Source of the DNA: Anaeramoeba ignava
Taxonomy: Eukaryota > Metamonada > Anaeramoebidae
DNA: 64,000 nucleotides
Assembly (NCBI GenBank): GCA_028826165.1
Contig: JAPDFW010000059.1
Span: 316,001 to 380,000, forward strand
Reading direction: 5' to 3'
The notes beneath the pieces are model-generated. The model saw only the letters and a list, made by a program, of their open reading frames with translations. It searched no databases and was not told the DNA's origin. Within the stretch, counting starts at the first letter, position 1; each line of letters starts with the position of its first letter. Shown here piece by piece: positions 38,391 through 49,924 of this stretch. The translations under genes were made by a program, and so were the position numbers.

Positions 38391-38601
38391 AAAGGAAATT
38401 AAAAAGAATTAAAAAGAAAATTAAAGAAGCGAAAGAAAAGGAAAAATTTTAAAAGAAAGAAAAAGAAGAAAATCTTTTTAATTTTTTTTTGCCTTCTTTC
38501 TTTTTTAAAAAAGAAAAAAAAATTTTTTTTCGTTTTTCATTTTTCATTTTTTTTGCTTTAAAAACAACAAGAAAAGAAATAATAAAAACAAAAAAAAAGA
38601 A

Positions 38602-41600
38602 ATGCAATCATTAAAACTTATTCAAAAAAAAAAAACAACCCCAATTAATTCACAAATTTCGAATCAATTTATTAAAAAATTATTTTCAGATATTTTAAAA
38701 GAAAGTAAGAAAGGACCAGTTATTGTTGGTAATTGGATTGACAATAAAATTGTTCCCTCAAATACAACTCAATGGTTAGAAGTTTATAATCCAGTAAGTT
38801 TTTTATTTTTTAATTTTATAAAAAAAAATATTTTTTTTTCTTTTTTAAAATAAGAGAAAACAAAAATTTTAATTTACCATCTCAATAATTTTATAATTAA
38901 TTTTATAAATAATTTTATAAATAATTTTATAAATAAATTTATAAATAATTTTATAAATAATTTTATAAATAATTTTATAAATAATTTTATAAATAATTTT
39001 ATTAATAATTTTATATTTAATTTTATATTTAATTTTATAAATAATTTAATAAATAATTTTATATTTAATTTTATATATAATTTTATAAATAATTTTATAA
39101 ATAATTTAATAAATAATTTTATAAATAATTTTATATTTAATTTAATAAATAATTTTATAAATAATTTTATAATTAATTTAATAAATAATTTTATATTTAA
39201 TTTTATAAATAATTTTATAAATAATTTTATAAATAATTTTATAAATAATTTAATAAATAATTTTATAAATAATTTTATAAATAATTTTATAAATAATTTT
39301 ATAAATAATTTTATAAATAATTTTATAAATAATTTTATAAATAATTTTATAATTAATTTAATAAATAATTTTATATTTAATTTTTATAATTAATTTTATA
39401 AATAATTTTATAAATAATTTTATAAATAATTTTATAAATAATTTAATAATTAATTTTATAAAATAATTTTATAAATAATTTAATATTTAATTTTATAAAT
39501 AATTTTATATTTAATTTTTATAATTAATTTTATAAATAATTTTTTATATTTAATTTTATAAATAATTTTATAAATAATTTTATATTTAATTTTATAAATA
39601 ATTTAATTTTATATTTAATTTTTATAAATAATTTTATAAATAATTTTTATAAATAATTTTATAAATAATTTTATAAATAATTTTATAAATAATTTTTATA
39701 AATAAATTAATAAATAATTTTATAAATAATTTTTATAAATAAATTTTATATTTAATTTTATAATTAATTTTATAAATAATTTTATAAATAATTTTATAAT
39801 TAAATTTATAAATAATTTTATAAATTAATTTTATAAATAATTTTATGTTTAATTTTATAAATAATTTTATAAATAATTTTATAATTAATTTTATAATTAA
39901 TTTTTATAAATAATTTTATAAATAATAATTTTATAAATAATTTAATAAATAATTTTATAAATAATTTTATAAATAATTTTATAAATAATTTTATAATTAA
40001 TTTTTATATTTAATTTTATAAATAATTTTATATTTAATTTTATTAATAATTTTATTTTAAATTTTATTATTAATTTTATATTAATTTTTATATTAAATAA
40101 TTTTGTTTTAAATAATTTTTATATAATTTTATAAATTTTATAAATAATTTTATAAATAATTTTATAAATAATTTTATAAATAATTTTTATAAATAATTTT
40201 ATAAATAATTTTATAAATAATTTTATAAATAATTTTATAATTAATTTTATAAATTAATTTTATAATTAATTTTATAAATTAATTTTATAAATTAATTTTA
40301 TAAATAATTTTATAAATAATTTTATAAATAATTTTATAAATAATTTTATAAATAATTTTATAAATAATTTTATAAATAATTTTATAAATAATTTTATAAA
40401 TAATTTTATAATTAATTTTATAAATAATTTTATAAATAATTTTATAAATAATTTTATTAATAATTTTATAAATAATTTTATAAATAATTTTATAAATAAT
40501 TTTATAAATAATTTAATAAATAATTTTATATTAAATTTTATATTTAATTTTATATTTAATTTTATAAATAATTTTATAAATAATTTTATAAATAATTTTA
40601 TAAATAATTTTATAAATAATTTTATAAATAATTTTATAAATAATTTTATAAATAATTTAATAAATAATTTTATAAATAATTTAATAAATAATTTTATAAA
40701 TAATTTTATAATTAATTTTATATTTAATTTTATATTTAATTTTATAAATAATTTTATATTTAATTTTATTAATAATTTTATAAATAATTTTATAAATAAT
40801 TTTATAATTGTTTATATCAAATTTTGTTTTTAAATTTTATATTAAATTTTGTTTTAAATTTTGTTTTAAATTTTATAATTAATTTTAAATTTTGTTTTAA
40901 ATTTTGTTTTAAATTTTATATTAAATTTTATATTAAATTTTATATTAAATTTTATATTAAATTTTATATTAAATTTTATATTAAATATTATATTAAATTT
41001 TGTTTTAAATATTTAAAAAGGCAACACAAGAACTTCATGCCAAAACACCAATGAGCACCCAAGAAGACATGAAAAAAGCCACAGCAGCAGCAGCAAAAGC
41101 ATTTCTAAAATGGCGAAGCACACCAATATCACAACGAGCACGAGTGATGTTCCGAGCAGTAAATCTTTTACACGAAAGAGAAGAAGAAATTGCAGAACTT
41201 TTAGTAAGAGAACACGGAAAGACATTACCAGATGCACGAGGAGAAGTATTTCGGGGACTTGAGGTAATAGAACAAGCCTGCGGAATGTCAGCACAGATGT
41301 TTGGCGAGACTCTCGAGAATGTTTCGGCTTACATGGACACATATAGTTATAGACAACCACTCGGAGTGACATCAGCCGTTATGCCGTTTAATTTCCCTTT
41401 TATGTGCCCCTTATGGGTTGCTCCACTGACTATAACTGCAGGAAACACTTTCATCTTAAAACCCTCTGAAAGATGCCCATTGAGCGCGATTGCCATTGGA
41501 GAGCTGTTCAGAGATGCTGGACTTCCGGATGGTGTATACAACGTGATCAACGGTGCTCATGACGCAGTTAACTTCGTATGCGACGCTCCAGAGATCAAAT

Positions 41601-42427
41601 CAATCTCTTTTGTCGGTTCCAATCCTGCTGGTGAACACATCTTCGCGAGAGGAACTGCAACTGGAAAGAAGGTGCAATGCAATATGGGAGCAAAAAATCA
41701 CTTGGTCGTTATGCCGTCAGCAAACAAAGAGGCCGCTCTCAATGCTATAATCGGATCAGGATACGGTGCTGCTGGTCAGCGCTGCATGGCTATATCAACC
41801 GTCATCTTTGTTGGTGAGACCAAGCTTTGGATCCCAGAACTCGTTGAAAAAATCAAGAAAGTTGTTGTTAACGAAGGTCATGATCCGAAGGCTGATCTCG
41901 GTCCGGTCACAACAAAACAAGCAAAACAAAGAATCCTCTCTCTTATTCAGTCAGCAAAACAAGAGGGCGCAAATGTTCTCGTTGATGGTAGCAACCTCGT
42001 TGTGAAAGGATTCGAAAAGGGAAACTTTATAGGTCCGACTTTTATTTCCAATGTCAGCCCACAGATGAAATGTTATAAAGAAGAAATTTTCGGGCCAGTT
42101 TTGCTTTCAATGAACATGGATTCTCTTGATGAGGCAATCGAGTTTATGAACGCTAATCCTAAAGGCAACGGTTGTTCTATTTTCACTCAAGATGGATCTC
42201 AAGCTAGAAAATTCCAATATGAAGTTGAAACTGGTCAAGTCGGTATAAATGTTCCTATTCCTGTTCCTCTTGCTATGTTCTCTTTTACTGGCTGGAAAGG
42301 CAGCTTTAGAGGTGACCATCATTTCTATGGTAGAAATGGTATCGATTTCTTCACAGAGATTAAGACTATTACTTCAAAATGGAAAGAGGATCACACTCTT
42401 TCATTTACTTTCCCAACTCCAAAATAA
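38602..42427 (+). CDS. ALDH6A1: Methylmalonate-semialdehyde dehydrogenase (CoA-acylating)
   Basis: Oxidises methylmalonate or malonate semialdehyde to propionyl- or acetyl-CoA with NAD and CoA, in valine and pyrimidine breakdown; mitochondrial or mitochondrion-related organelle in other eukaryotes. Exons are 38602-38793 and 41021-42427 (532 residues). Key stretches: [11 protein letters not shown] at the N-terminus, the NAD-fold motifs [12 protein letters not shown] and [13 protein letters not shown], the family-specific [12 protein letters not shown], the catalytic loop [13 protein letters not shown] with nucleophile Cys319, EEIFGPV, and [18 protein letters not shown]. This combination separates it from other aldehyde dehydrogenases. 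The first about 30 residues are basic, lack acids and could be an organelle targeting peptide (inference). Exon 2 has clearly more G+C and richer codon choice than its neighbours, which could mean high expression or transfer; exon 1 is as AT-rich as the rest. Confidence 0.95.
38794..41020. repeat. 2.2-kb satellite intron, (ATAATTTTATAA)n
   Basis: The single intron of the dehydrogenase gene. Donor GTAAGT is at 38794 and acceptor AAAAAG ends at 41020. From about 38885 to 40810 it is a 12-base tandem repeat, ATAATTTTATAA, with TTTAATTTTATA variants; then about 40820-41010 is a different array, (TATTAAATTT)n and (GTTTTAAATTT)n. The 6-base core TTATAA is a palindrome, so unspliced RNA could fold locally. 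Removing it joins EVYNP to [10 protein letters not shown] exactly as in the family. Confidence 0.88.
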
Positions 42428-42705
42428 TTTTTTTTCTTTTCAAAAAATTCAAATCCAAATTCCAAATTTTCAAAAATCAAAAATTTTAATTTTTAAGCAA
42501 TTTTTTTCTTTAAAACTTTTAAATAAAATTGCTTCCAATTTCCATTAAATTTCTTTCATTTCTTTTTATTAGAAAAAATTAAAATTAAAAATTATTGAAA
42601 ATCTTTTTTTTTATTATTAAAATTTTTTTATTAATTTTTTTATTTTTTTTTAATTTAAAAAATTTTTTTTTTAACTTTTTTTAAAATTCATTTTTTTTTT
42701 TCTTT

Positions 42706-45700
42706 ATGGCATCATTTGAAGAAGATAAAACATTGTAAAAAGAAAAAAATTTTTTTTCCTTTTTTTTTAAATTAAAATTAAAACAAAAAATTTAAATTGA
42801 AAAAAAAAAAATTTAAAAACAAAAAACGAATGAAAAAAAAATTTTTTATAGATTTTTACAAGGATTTAGTGCAGATGCAACAGAAGAAGATGTGAAAAAA
42901 TCATTTCCAAACCCTGATAGCATTCAAAGAGTTCATATGAAATTAACTAGATTTGAAAAGATTCCTTTTGCTTATGTGATATTTCAAAATGCTCAAGATG
43001 CAAATGATGCTATTGAAAAAAGCAAAATCAAACCTCTTGAAATTAAAGATAAAATTTGTCAACTTCAACCTTATCGTAAAGAAAAGGAGTAAATTTAAAT
43101 CTATTACATTTAATTTTATAAATAAATTTATATATAATTTTATAATTAATTTTATAAATAATTTTATATTTAATTTTATAATTAATTTAATAAATAATTT
43201 TATAAATAATTTTATAAATAATTTTATAAATAATTTTATAAATAATTTTATAAATAATTTTATAAATAATTTAATAAATAATTTAATAAATAATTTTATA
43301 AATAATTTTATTAATAATTTTATTAATAATTTTATAAATAATTTTATAAATAATTTTATAAATAAATTTATAAATAATTTTATATTTAATTTTATAATTA
43401 ATTTTATAATTAATTTTACAAATAATTTAATAAATAATTTTATAAATAATTTAATAAATAATTTAATAAATAATTTTATATTTAATTTTATAAATAATTT
43501 TATAAATAAATTAATAAATAATTTTATATTTAATTTTATAAATAATTTAATATATAATTTAATAAATAATTTTATAATTAATTTTATAAATAATTTTATA
43601 AATAATTTTATAAATAATTTAATAAATAATTTTATAAATAATTTAATAAATAATTTTATAAATAATTTAATAAATAATTTTATAAATAATTTAATAAATA
43701 ATTTTTATAAATAATTTAATAAATAATTTTATAAATAATTTTATAAATAATTTAATAAATAATTTTATAAATAATTTTATATTTAATTTTATAAATAATT
43801 TTATATTTAATTTTATAAATAATTTTATAAATAATTTAATAAATAATTTTATATTTAATTTTATAAATAATTTTATAAATAATTTAATAAATAATTTTAT
43901 AAATAATTTTATAAATAATTTAATAAATAATTTAATAAATAATTTTATAAATAATTTTATAATTAATTTTATAAATAATTTTATAAATAATTTTATAAAT
44001 AAATTTTATAAATAATTTTATAAATAATTTTATAAATAATTTTATATTTAATTTTATATATAATTTTATAAATAATTTTATAAATAATTTTATAAATAAT
44101 TTTATTAATAATTTTATTAATAATTTTATAAATAATTTTATAAATAATTTTATAAATAATTTTATAAATAATTTTATAAATAATTTTATAAATAATTTTA
44201 TAAATAATTTTATAAATAATTTTATAAATAATTTTATAAATAATTTTATAAATAATTTTATAAATAATTTTATATTTAATTTTATAAATAATTTTATAAT
44301 TAATTTTATAATTAATTTTATTAATAATTTTATAAATAATTTTATTAATAATTTTATAAATAATTTTATAAATAACTTTATTAATAATTTTATATTTAAT
44401 TTTATATTTAATTTTATAAATAATTTAATAAATAATTTTATATTTAATTTAATAAATAATTTAATATTTAATTTTATATTTAATTTAATAAATAATTTTA
44501 TAAATAATTTTATAAATAATTTTATAAATAATTTAATATTTAATTTTATAAATAATTTTAATAAATGAAAATGAATTTTGTTTAGAAAACAACCACATTT
44601 TTTGGATTTGTTTTCTGTTCCAAGCGAGTACAAAAAAGAACAAATTATCCAAGATAGTGGCTGTGCTGAAACAATTCTTGGTTTCAAATTAAGAGTTTTT
44701 CCAAATAAAGGAGTAAATTTTCTAACAAAATAAAAATAATCGAAAAACAAGTTAAAATTTAACAAAAAAATAAAAAAAAAATAAATAAATAAATTTTCAA
44801 AGACAAAAGTAACACTTATCTTCTCTAACGTAGAAGATTTAAAAAAGGCGTTAAATAATTTAGAAAACAATCCAGCTTATAAACAAAAAGGAGTGTAAAA
44901 TTTAAAAAAATATTTTGTAAATTTTTATTTATTTTTTAAATAATATTTATTTTAATAATATTTTAATATTTTAATAATTTAATTTTTATTTAATTTATTA
45001 GTCAAATCTCGGAAAGACAAGTTCAAAATATTGATTCAACAAGATCCGTTTTTGTACGAAATATATCATCGCGATTAACAGAAGAAGATATTGGTGTGAT
45101 TTTCCAACGATTTGGAAAAGTCGAACAAGTCAAATTCAACAAATTAAGCGACGAGATCAGAAAAGATAACGCAGTGATAATATTCGAGAATCCAAAATCA
45201 GTATCAGAAGTATTCCAGAATCGAGAACCACTTGAATTTTATGGAAAAAGATTTGAAATCAAACCATTTAGAGGAAAGAAAAAAGAGTTTCCAGAACAAA
45301 TGCCACAACAATATCAACAACCACAATATCCACAACAATATCAACAACCACAATATCCACAACAATATCAGCAACAATACTCGCCACAAGTGCAACTTTA
45401 TCAGGCTTTTGAGCGGATTGTTCGAGGAAATCAACAATTTACTCAAATTCCAAACGGAATTTTACAACAAATTTTCGATCGAAACATCCAACAAATTGCC
45501 CAAATTTTCCAGAATCCAGAACAGCAACAAATTCCAGCTCAAATCCTTCATCTTTTTGGTATGAACCTGCAAATGTTCCAAAGACCCCCCCAACAACAAC
45601 ACAATCAAAGAATGCCAATTGACCCCCAACATCCTTATCCTAACCCCCGAAACCCCCAACAACAACCCCCTCAAGGTCCTCATCAAATATATTCTCCTCC

Positions 45701-45737
45701 TGACCAATTTCCAAAAGACAAGTTGAATAACAACTAA
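42706..45737 (+). CDS. RNA-binding protein with RRM domains and Gln/Pro-rich tail
   Basis: Exons are 42706-42734, 42852-43088, 44586-44712, 44803-44894 and 45002-45737, all GT...AG and in phase, encoding about 406 residues. RRM 1 is near residues 9-85: LFLQGFSADATEEDVKKSF as RNP2 and helix 1, then FAYVIFQNAQDANDAI as RNP1. A second, weaker RRM-like unit (FLDLFSV ... TKVTLIFSNVEDLKKAL) follows in exons 3-4. The last RRM is in exon 5: VFVRNISSRLTEEDIGVIFQ as RNP2 and helix, then AVIIFENPKSVSEVF as RNP1. The tail is Gln/Pro/Tyr-rich (QQYQQPQYPQQ repeats), the type that drives RNA-granule assembly. Role in splicing, transport or translation cannot be told from sequence. Intron 2 is a 1.5-kb satellite. 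Confidence 0.85.
43089..44585. repeat. 1.5-kb satellite intron, (ATAATTTTATAA)n
   Basis: Intron 2 of the RRM gene. Donor GTAAAT is at 43089 and acceptor TTTAG ends at 44585. The 12-base unit is the same as in the intron of the dehydrogenase gene next door (38885-40810). Long open frames through it on both strands (Asn/Ile/Phe on +, Ile/Lys/Leu/Phe on -) come from the unit length being divisible by three. Confidence 0.88.
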
Positions 45738-46006
45738 TTTTTCTTCAATTAATTCTTTTCGTTTCTATTTTTTTTTTCTGAAGAATTGGAATTTTTTCTT
45801 TTCCTTCTTCTTTTTTTTCTTCTTCATTTTTTTTCTCTTAGAAAAATTTGCTACAAAAAAACACTCAAAAGAAAAGCAAAAAAAAAAAAAAGAAAGTCAA
45901 AAAACTCAAATCAAATGAGTGAAGAATTTAATTTTCAATTTAAAATTAAATTTTTCACAAATTTTCGTTTTTTATTTTTTATTGAATTTTTTTAATTTGA
46001 TTGAAA

Positions 46007-47015
46007 TTATTTTTCATTTAATTTTGACATCAATTCAATTGTTATATCTTGTCTTTTTTTTAAAAGACGAGCAATTTCTTCAATTTTTTTTTCAAGTTTA
46101 ACTTTTTCTTCTTTATAATTTTTGGAATTTTTATCTTCTTCATTGATTTGCATTTCATTCATTCTTTCTTCCAATTTATTTTCTAATTCAGAATATTTTT
46201 GGTTATATTCATCTTCCATTTCTTTTAAATCATTACTTATTTTCTCAATCTTTTTTTCTTTTTCAGTTGAATATTTGATAAAAATATAACGTAAATTCTC
46301 AAGTTTTTCATTCATTCCACTTTCTAAATCAAAATTTTCTAAAGGTCTAATTGTTTCTTTAATAATCTCAATTCGATCTTCCATTAATTGCTGCCAATCT
46401 TGTTCTGTTTCATCAAAAATGAAGACTTCTTGAGAATCAATTTCCAAAAGAAGTGGATCAGATTTTTCTTCTTCTTTTTTTGGATTTGTTTGATTTTCAT
46501 TCATTTCATTTGATATTTCTTTCTTAAAAATGAATTCTAAATTGATTTTTTCTTCATTTTGAATTTTTTTAACCTTTCCAAAAAAAATTTAAATTAAAAT
46601 TAATCAAAATTTAAATTAAAATCAAAATTAAAAAAAATTTACAAAAATATTTATCCAGAATTCTTTTTGATCTTTTCTTAAAAAAACCCATTTAAAAAAA
46701 CTTGAGGATTCAGAAGAACTAAAATTAAGAAAAAGCAAAAAAAAAATATTATTTAAAATTTAAATTAAAATTTAAATTAAAAATTATTTACTCAATAAAT
46801 TGTTTGTAAATATTATTAAAAGCTGTTTCTGGATTTGCTTGAAGATGAGGTTGGAAAGGTGAACTTAAATCTTTAATGTTTTTTCCTATAATTTTATCCT
46901 TTTCAATTTGGAAAAGATTTGTTATTGATTCGTTACATTCTAAAAATATGCCAGATTCATTCAGAATACATTTTGGTTCTTCTTCAATTTCGATTATTTT
47001 TTCAGTAAGAGACAT
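46007..47015 (-). CDS. PAS-domain protein with C-terminal coiled coil
   Basis: Exons on the minus strand are 47015-46792, 46718-46643 and 46573-46007, all GT...AG and in phase, encoding 288 residues. The first about 125 residues read as a PAS domain: an initial strand with CILNESGIFLECNESITNLF, the helix KDKIIGKNIKDL, then FFKWVFLRKDQKEFWINIF in exon 2 and the last strands in exon 3. PAS domains sense ligands or redox state, or mediate dimerisation. The remainder is acidic and then a long Glu/Lys coiled coil (about residues 190-285). There is no kinase or DNA-binding domain, so this looks like a sensor or adaptor. The middle exon is only 76 bases long, so single-frame gene finders would miss it. 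Confidence 0.75.
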
Positions 47016-47185
47016 TTAATAAAAAATTAAAATTAAAATTAAAAATAAAAATAAAAAATGAAACTTAAATTTTTTGAGTAAATAAAAAAATAAGATAGTT
47101 TTTAATTGAAAAATTTTTTATGCCCCCTTTTATTCTATTTAAAAAAAGCAAAAAAAAAAAAAGAAGAAAAAAAATATTTTTATTT

Positions 47186-48253
47186 TTAAATTGCTTTTTT
47201 TCTCCAATTTATCAAATTTAATTCATAATTTAACAAGTCTTCATCTGAATCACTTTCACTTTCATTTTCAATTTCATTTTCATTTTGATTTTGATTTTGA
47301 TTTTGATTTTGATTTTGATTTTGATTTTGATTTTGATTTTGATTTTGATTTTGATTTTGATTTTGATTTTGATTTTGATTTTGATTTTGATTTAGATTTT
47401 GATTTTGATTTTGATTTTGATTTTGATTTTCAATTTCATTTTTATTTTCAATTTGATTTTCATTTAGATTTTTATTTTGATTTTTATTTTCAATTTGATT
47501 TTTATTTTCATTTTCATTTTCATTTTCATTTTCATTTTCAATTTTATTTTGATTTTGATTTTGATTTTGATTTTGATTTTTATTTTCAATTAGATTTTTA
47601 TTTTGATTTTCATTTTCAATTTGATTTTGATTTTTATTTTCAATTTCATTTCCATTTTGATTTTCATTTTCATTTTCATTTTCATTTTGATTTAGATTTT
47701 GAATTATTTCTTCTCTTTTTTTTAATTTTGATTCAACTCTTTCAAGTAATTCAGCAATTTTTTGATCATGTTTTTTACGAATCAATTCAAAATCATTTCC
47801 CAATTCAATTTGATATTCTTCTTTTTCTTCACTTTCATCATAATTTTCTGCAATAGCTTCTTCAAATTTTTTAAGTTCTTCTTCAAGTTCATTATCTAAA
47901 TCATTTAAATTATTTTGAATTTCAGAATCAATTTGAATATTTTCAGTTTTTGGTTTTTGTTTAACAGATTCTTTAGGTTCATTTTCTTTTGGAATTCTTT
48001 TTTGAATTTGTTTTTTCCTTTTTTTTTTATTTGATTTTTTTGTTATTTCTCCTTTTTCAATAGATATTTTTGTTGCTTCAATTTCAGCTTCAGCTTCAAA
48101 TTGTTCATTTGGTTCATCAAAAAATTTAGAAGGAAGAAATTTAAATTCATATTCTTCAGTTTCTTGATGATTTTTAATTTGATTTTTTTGAATTTGATTT
48201 GGATTTCTTTTAATATTTCTTCTTGGTTTTTTAACGATTTTTTGAAAAGACAT
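47186..48253 (-). CDS. Low-complexity acidic/Asn-Gln-rich protein of unknown function
   Basis: Single-exon frame of 355 residues. The N-terminus is basic (VKKPRRNIKRNPNQIQ), followed by KKKRKKQIQKR, which would serve as a nuclear signal, then an acidic helical part with probable coiled coil (DNELEEELKKFEEAIAE, KKHDQKIAELLERVESKLKK). The last third is (NQ)n and (EN)n ending in ESESDSDEDLLNYELNLINW. I recognise no family. Coding is supported by an intact ATG frame, non-repeat unique ends, and A-rich sense-strand repeats as in the neighbouring genes. The opposite strand is open through the repeat only because of composition. Confidence 0.6.
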   Translation of the reverse strand: MSFQKIVKKPRRNIKRNPNQIQKNQIKNHQETEEYEFKFLPSKFFDEPNEQFEAEAEIEATKISIEKGEITKKSNKKKRKKQIQKRIPKENEPKESVKQKPKTENIQIDSEIQNNLNDLDNELEEELKKFEEAIAENYDESEEKEEYQIELGNDFELIRKKHDQKIAELLERVESKLKKREEIIQNLNQNENENENENQNGNEIENKNQNQIENENQNKNLIENKNQNQNQNQNQNKIENENENENENENKNQIENKNQNKNLNENQIENKNEIENQNQNQNQNQNLNQNQNQNQNQNQNQNQNQNQNQNQNQNQNQNQNQNQNENEIENESESDSDEDLLNYELNLINWRKKAI

Positions 48254-49924
48254 TAAATGAAAAAATGAAAAAATGAAAAATGAAAAAATTTGATTTAAAT
48301 ATTTATTAATAAATTGATTTAAATATTTATTAATAAATTGATTTAAATATTTATTAATAAATTGATGGGAAAAGTGGATTTAATTTGATTTAAATATTTA
48401 TTAAGAAATTGATTTAAATATTTATTAAGAAATTGATTTAAATATTTGGATTTAATTGAATTAAATATTTATTAATAAATTGATTTAAATATTTATTAAG
48501 AAATTGATGGGAAAAGTGGATTTAATTTGATTTAAATATTTATTAATAAATTGATTTAAATATTTATTAATAAATTGATTTAAATATTTATTAATAAATT
48601 GATGGGAAAAGTGGATTTAATTTGATTTAAATATTTATTAATAAATTGAATTAAATATTTATTAAGAAATTGAATTAAATATTTATTAAGAAATTGAATT
48701 AAATATTTATTAAGAAATTGATTTAAATATTTATTAAGAAATTGATTTAAGTATTTATTAAGAAATTGAATTAAATATTTATTAATAAATTGATTTAAAT
48801 ATTTATTAAGAAATTGATTTAAATATTTATTAAGAAATTGATTTAAATATTTGGATTTAATTTGATTTAAATATTTATTAAGAAATTGATGGGAAAAGTG
48901 GATTTAATTTGATTTAAATATTTATTAAGAAATTGATGGGAAAAGTGGATTTAATTTGATTTAAATATTTATTAAGAAATTGATTTAAATATTTGAATTC
49001 AATTTGATTTAAATTGATTTAAATATTTGAATTCAATTTGATTTAAATTGATTTAAATATTTATTAAGAAATTGATGGGAAAAGTGGATTTAATTTGATT
49101 TAAATATTTGGAATTAATTTGATTTAATTTGATTTAATTATTTATTAAGAAATTGATTTAATTATTTATTAAGAAATTGATTTAAATATTTGAATTCAAT
49201 TTGATTTAAATTGATTTAAATATTTATTAAGAAATTGATTTAATTATTTGGATTTAATTTGATTTAAATATTTATTAATAAATTGATTTAAATATTTATT
49301 AATAAATTGATTGGAAAAGTGGATTTAATTTGATTTAAATATTTATTAAGAATTTGATTTAAATATTTGAATTCAATTTGATTTAAATTGATTTAAATAT
49401 TTATTAATAAATTGATGGGAAAAGTGGATTTAATTTGATTTAAATATTTATTAAGAAATTGATTTAAATATTTATTAAGAAATTGATTTAAATATTTGGA
49501 TTTAATTTGAATTAAATTGATTTAAATATTTATTAAGAAATTGATTTAATTATTTGGATTTAATTTGATTTAAATATTTATTAATAAATTGATTTAAATA
49601 TTTATTAATAAATTGATTGGAAAAGTGGATTTAATTTGATTTAAATATTTATTAAGAATTTGATTTAAATATTTGAATTCAATTTGATTTAAATTGATTT
49701 AAATATTTATTAAGAAATTGATTTAAATATTTATTAAGAAATTGATTTAAATATTTATTAAGAAATTGATTTAAATATTTGGAATTAATTGGATTTAATT
49801 TGAATTAAATATTTATTAAGAAATTGATGGGAAAAATGGATTTAAATTGATTTAAATTTCAAAATTAAAAAAAAAAAGCAAAAATAAAAATTTCATTTTT
49901 TTTCTTTTCATTTTTTAATAAAAA
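48254..49924. repeat. Divergent spacer built of a 24-bp satellite with a GGGAAAAGTGGA box
   Basis: A gene-free spacer of 1.67 kb between divergent starts (low-complexity gene to the left, VPS13 to the right). The basic unit is TTTAAATATTTATTAATAAATTGA (24 bases) or its AAGAAATTGA variant. A box GATGGGAAAAGTGGA (or GATTGG..) interrupts it ten times, at 48364, 48506, 48601, 48888, 48935, 49074, 49309, 49414, 49615 and 49826. The first seven are spaced by near-multiples of 47 bp. The box holds most of the G residues of the region. Both promoters should lie in or beside this array. Confidence 0.8.

Noticed and set aside
42989-44870. Long plus and minus frames in the RRM gene region, rich in Asn-Phe-Ile and Ile-Lys-Leu
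   Set aside because: They run through the 12-bp satellite intron, whose unit length divisible by three keeps frames open. Splice sites at 43089 and 44585 join clean RRM sequence.
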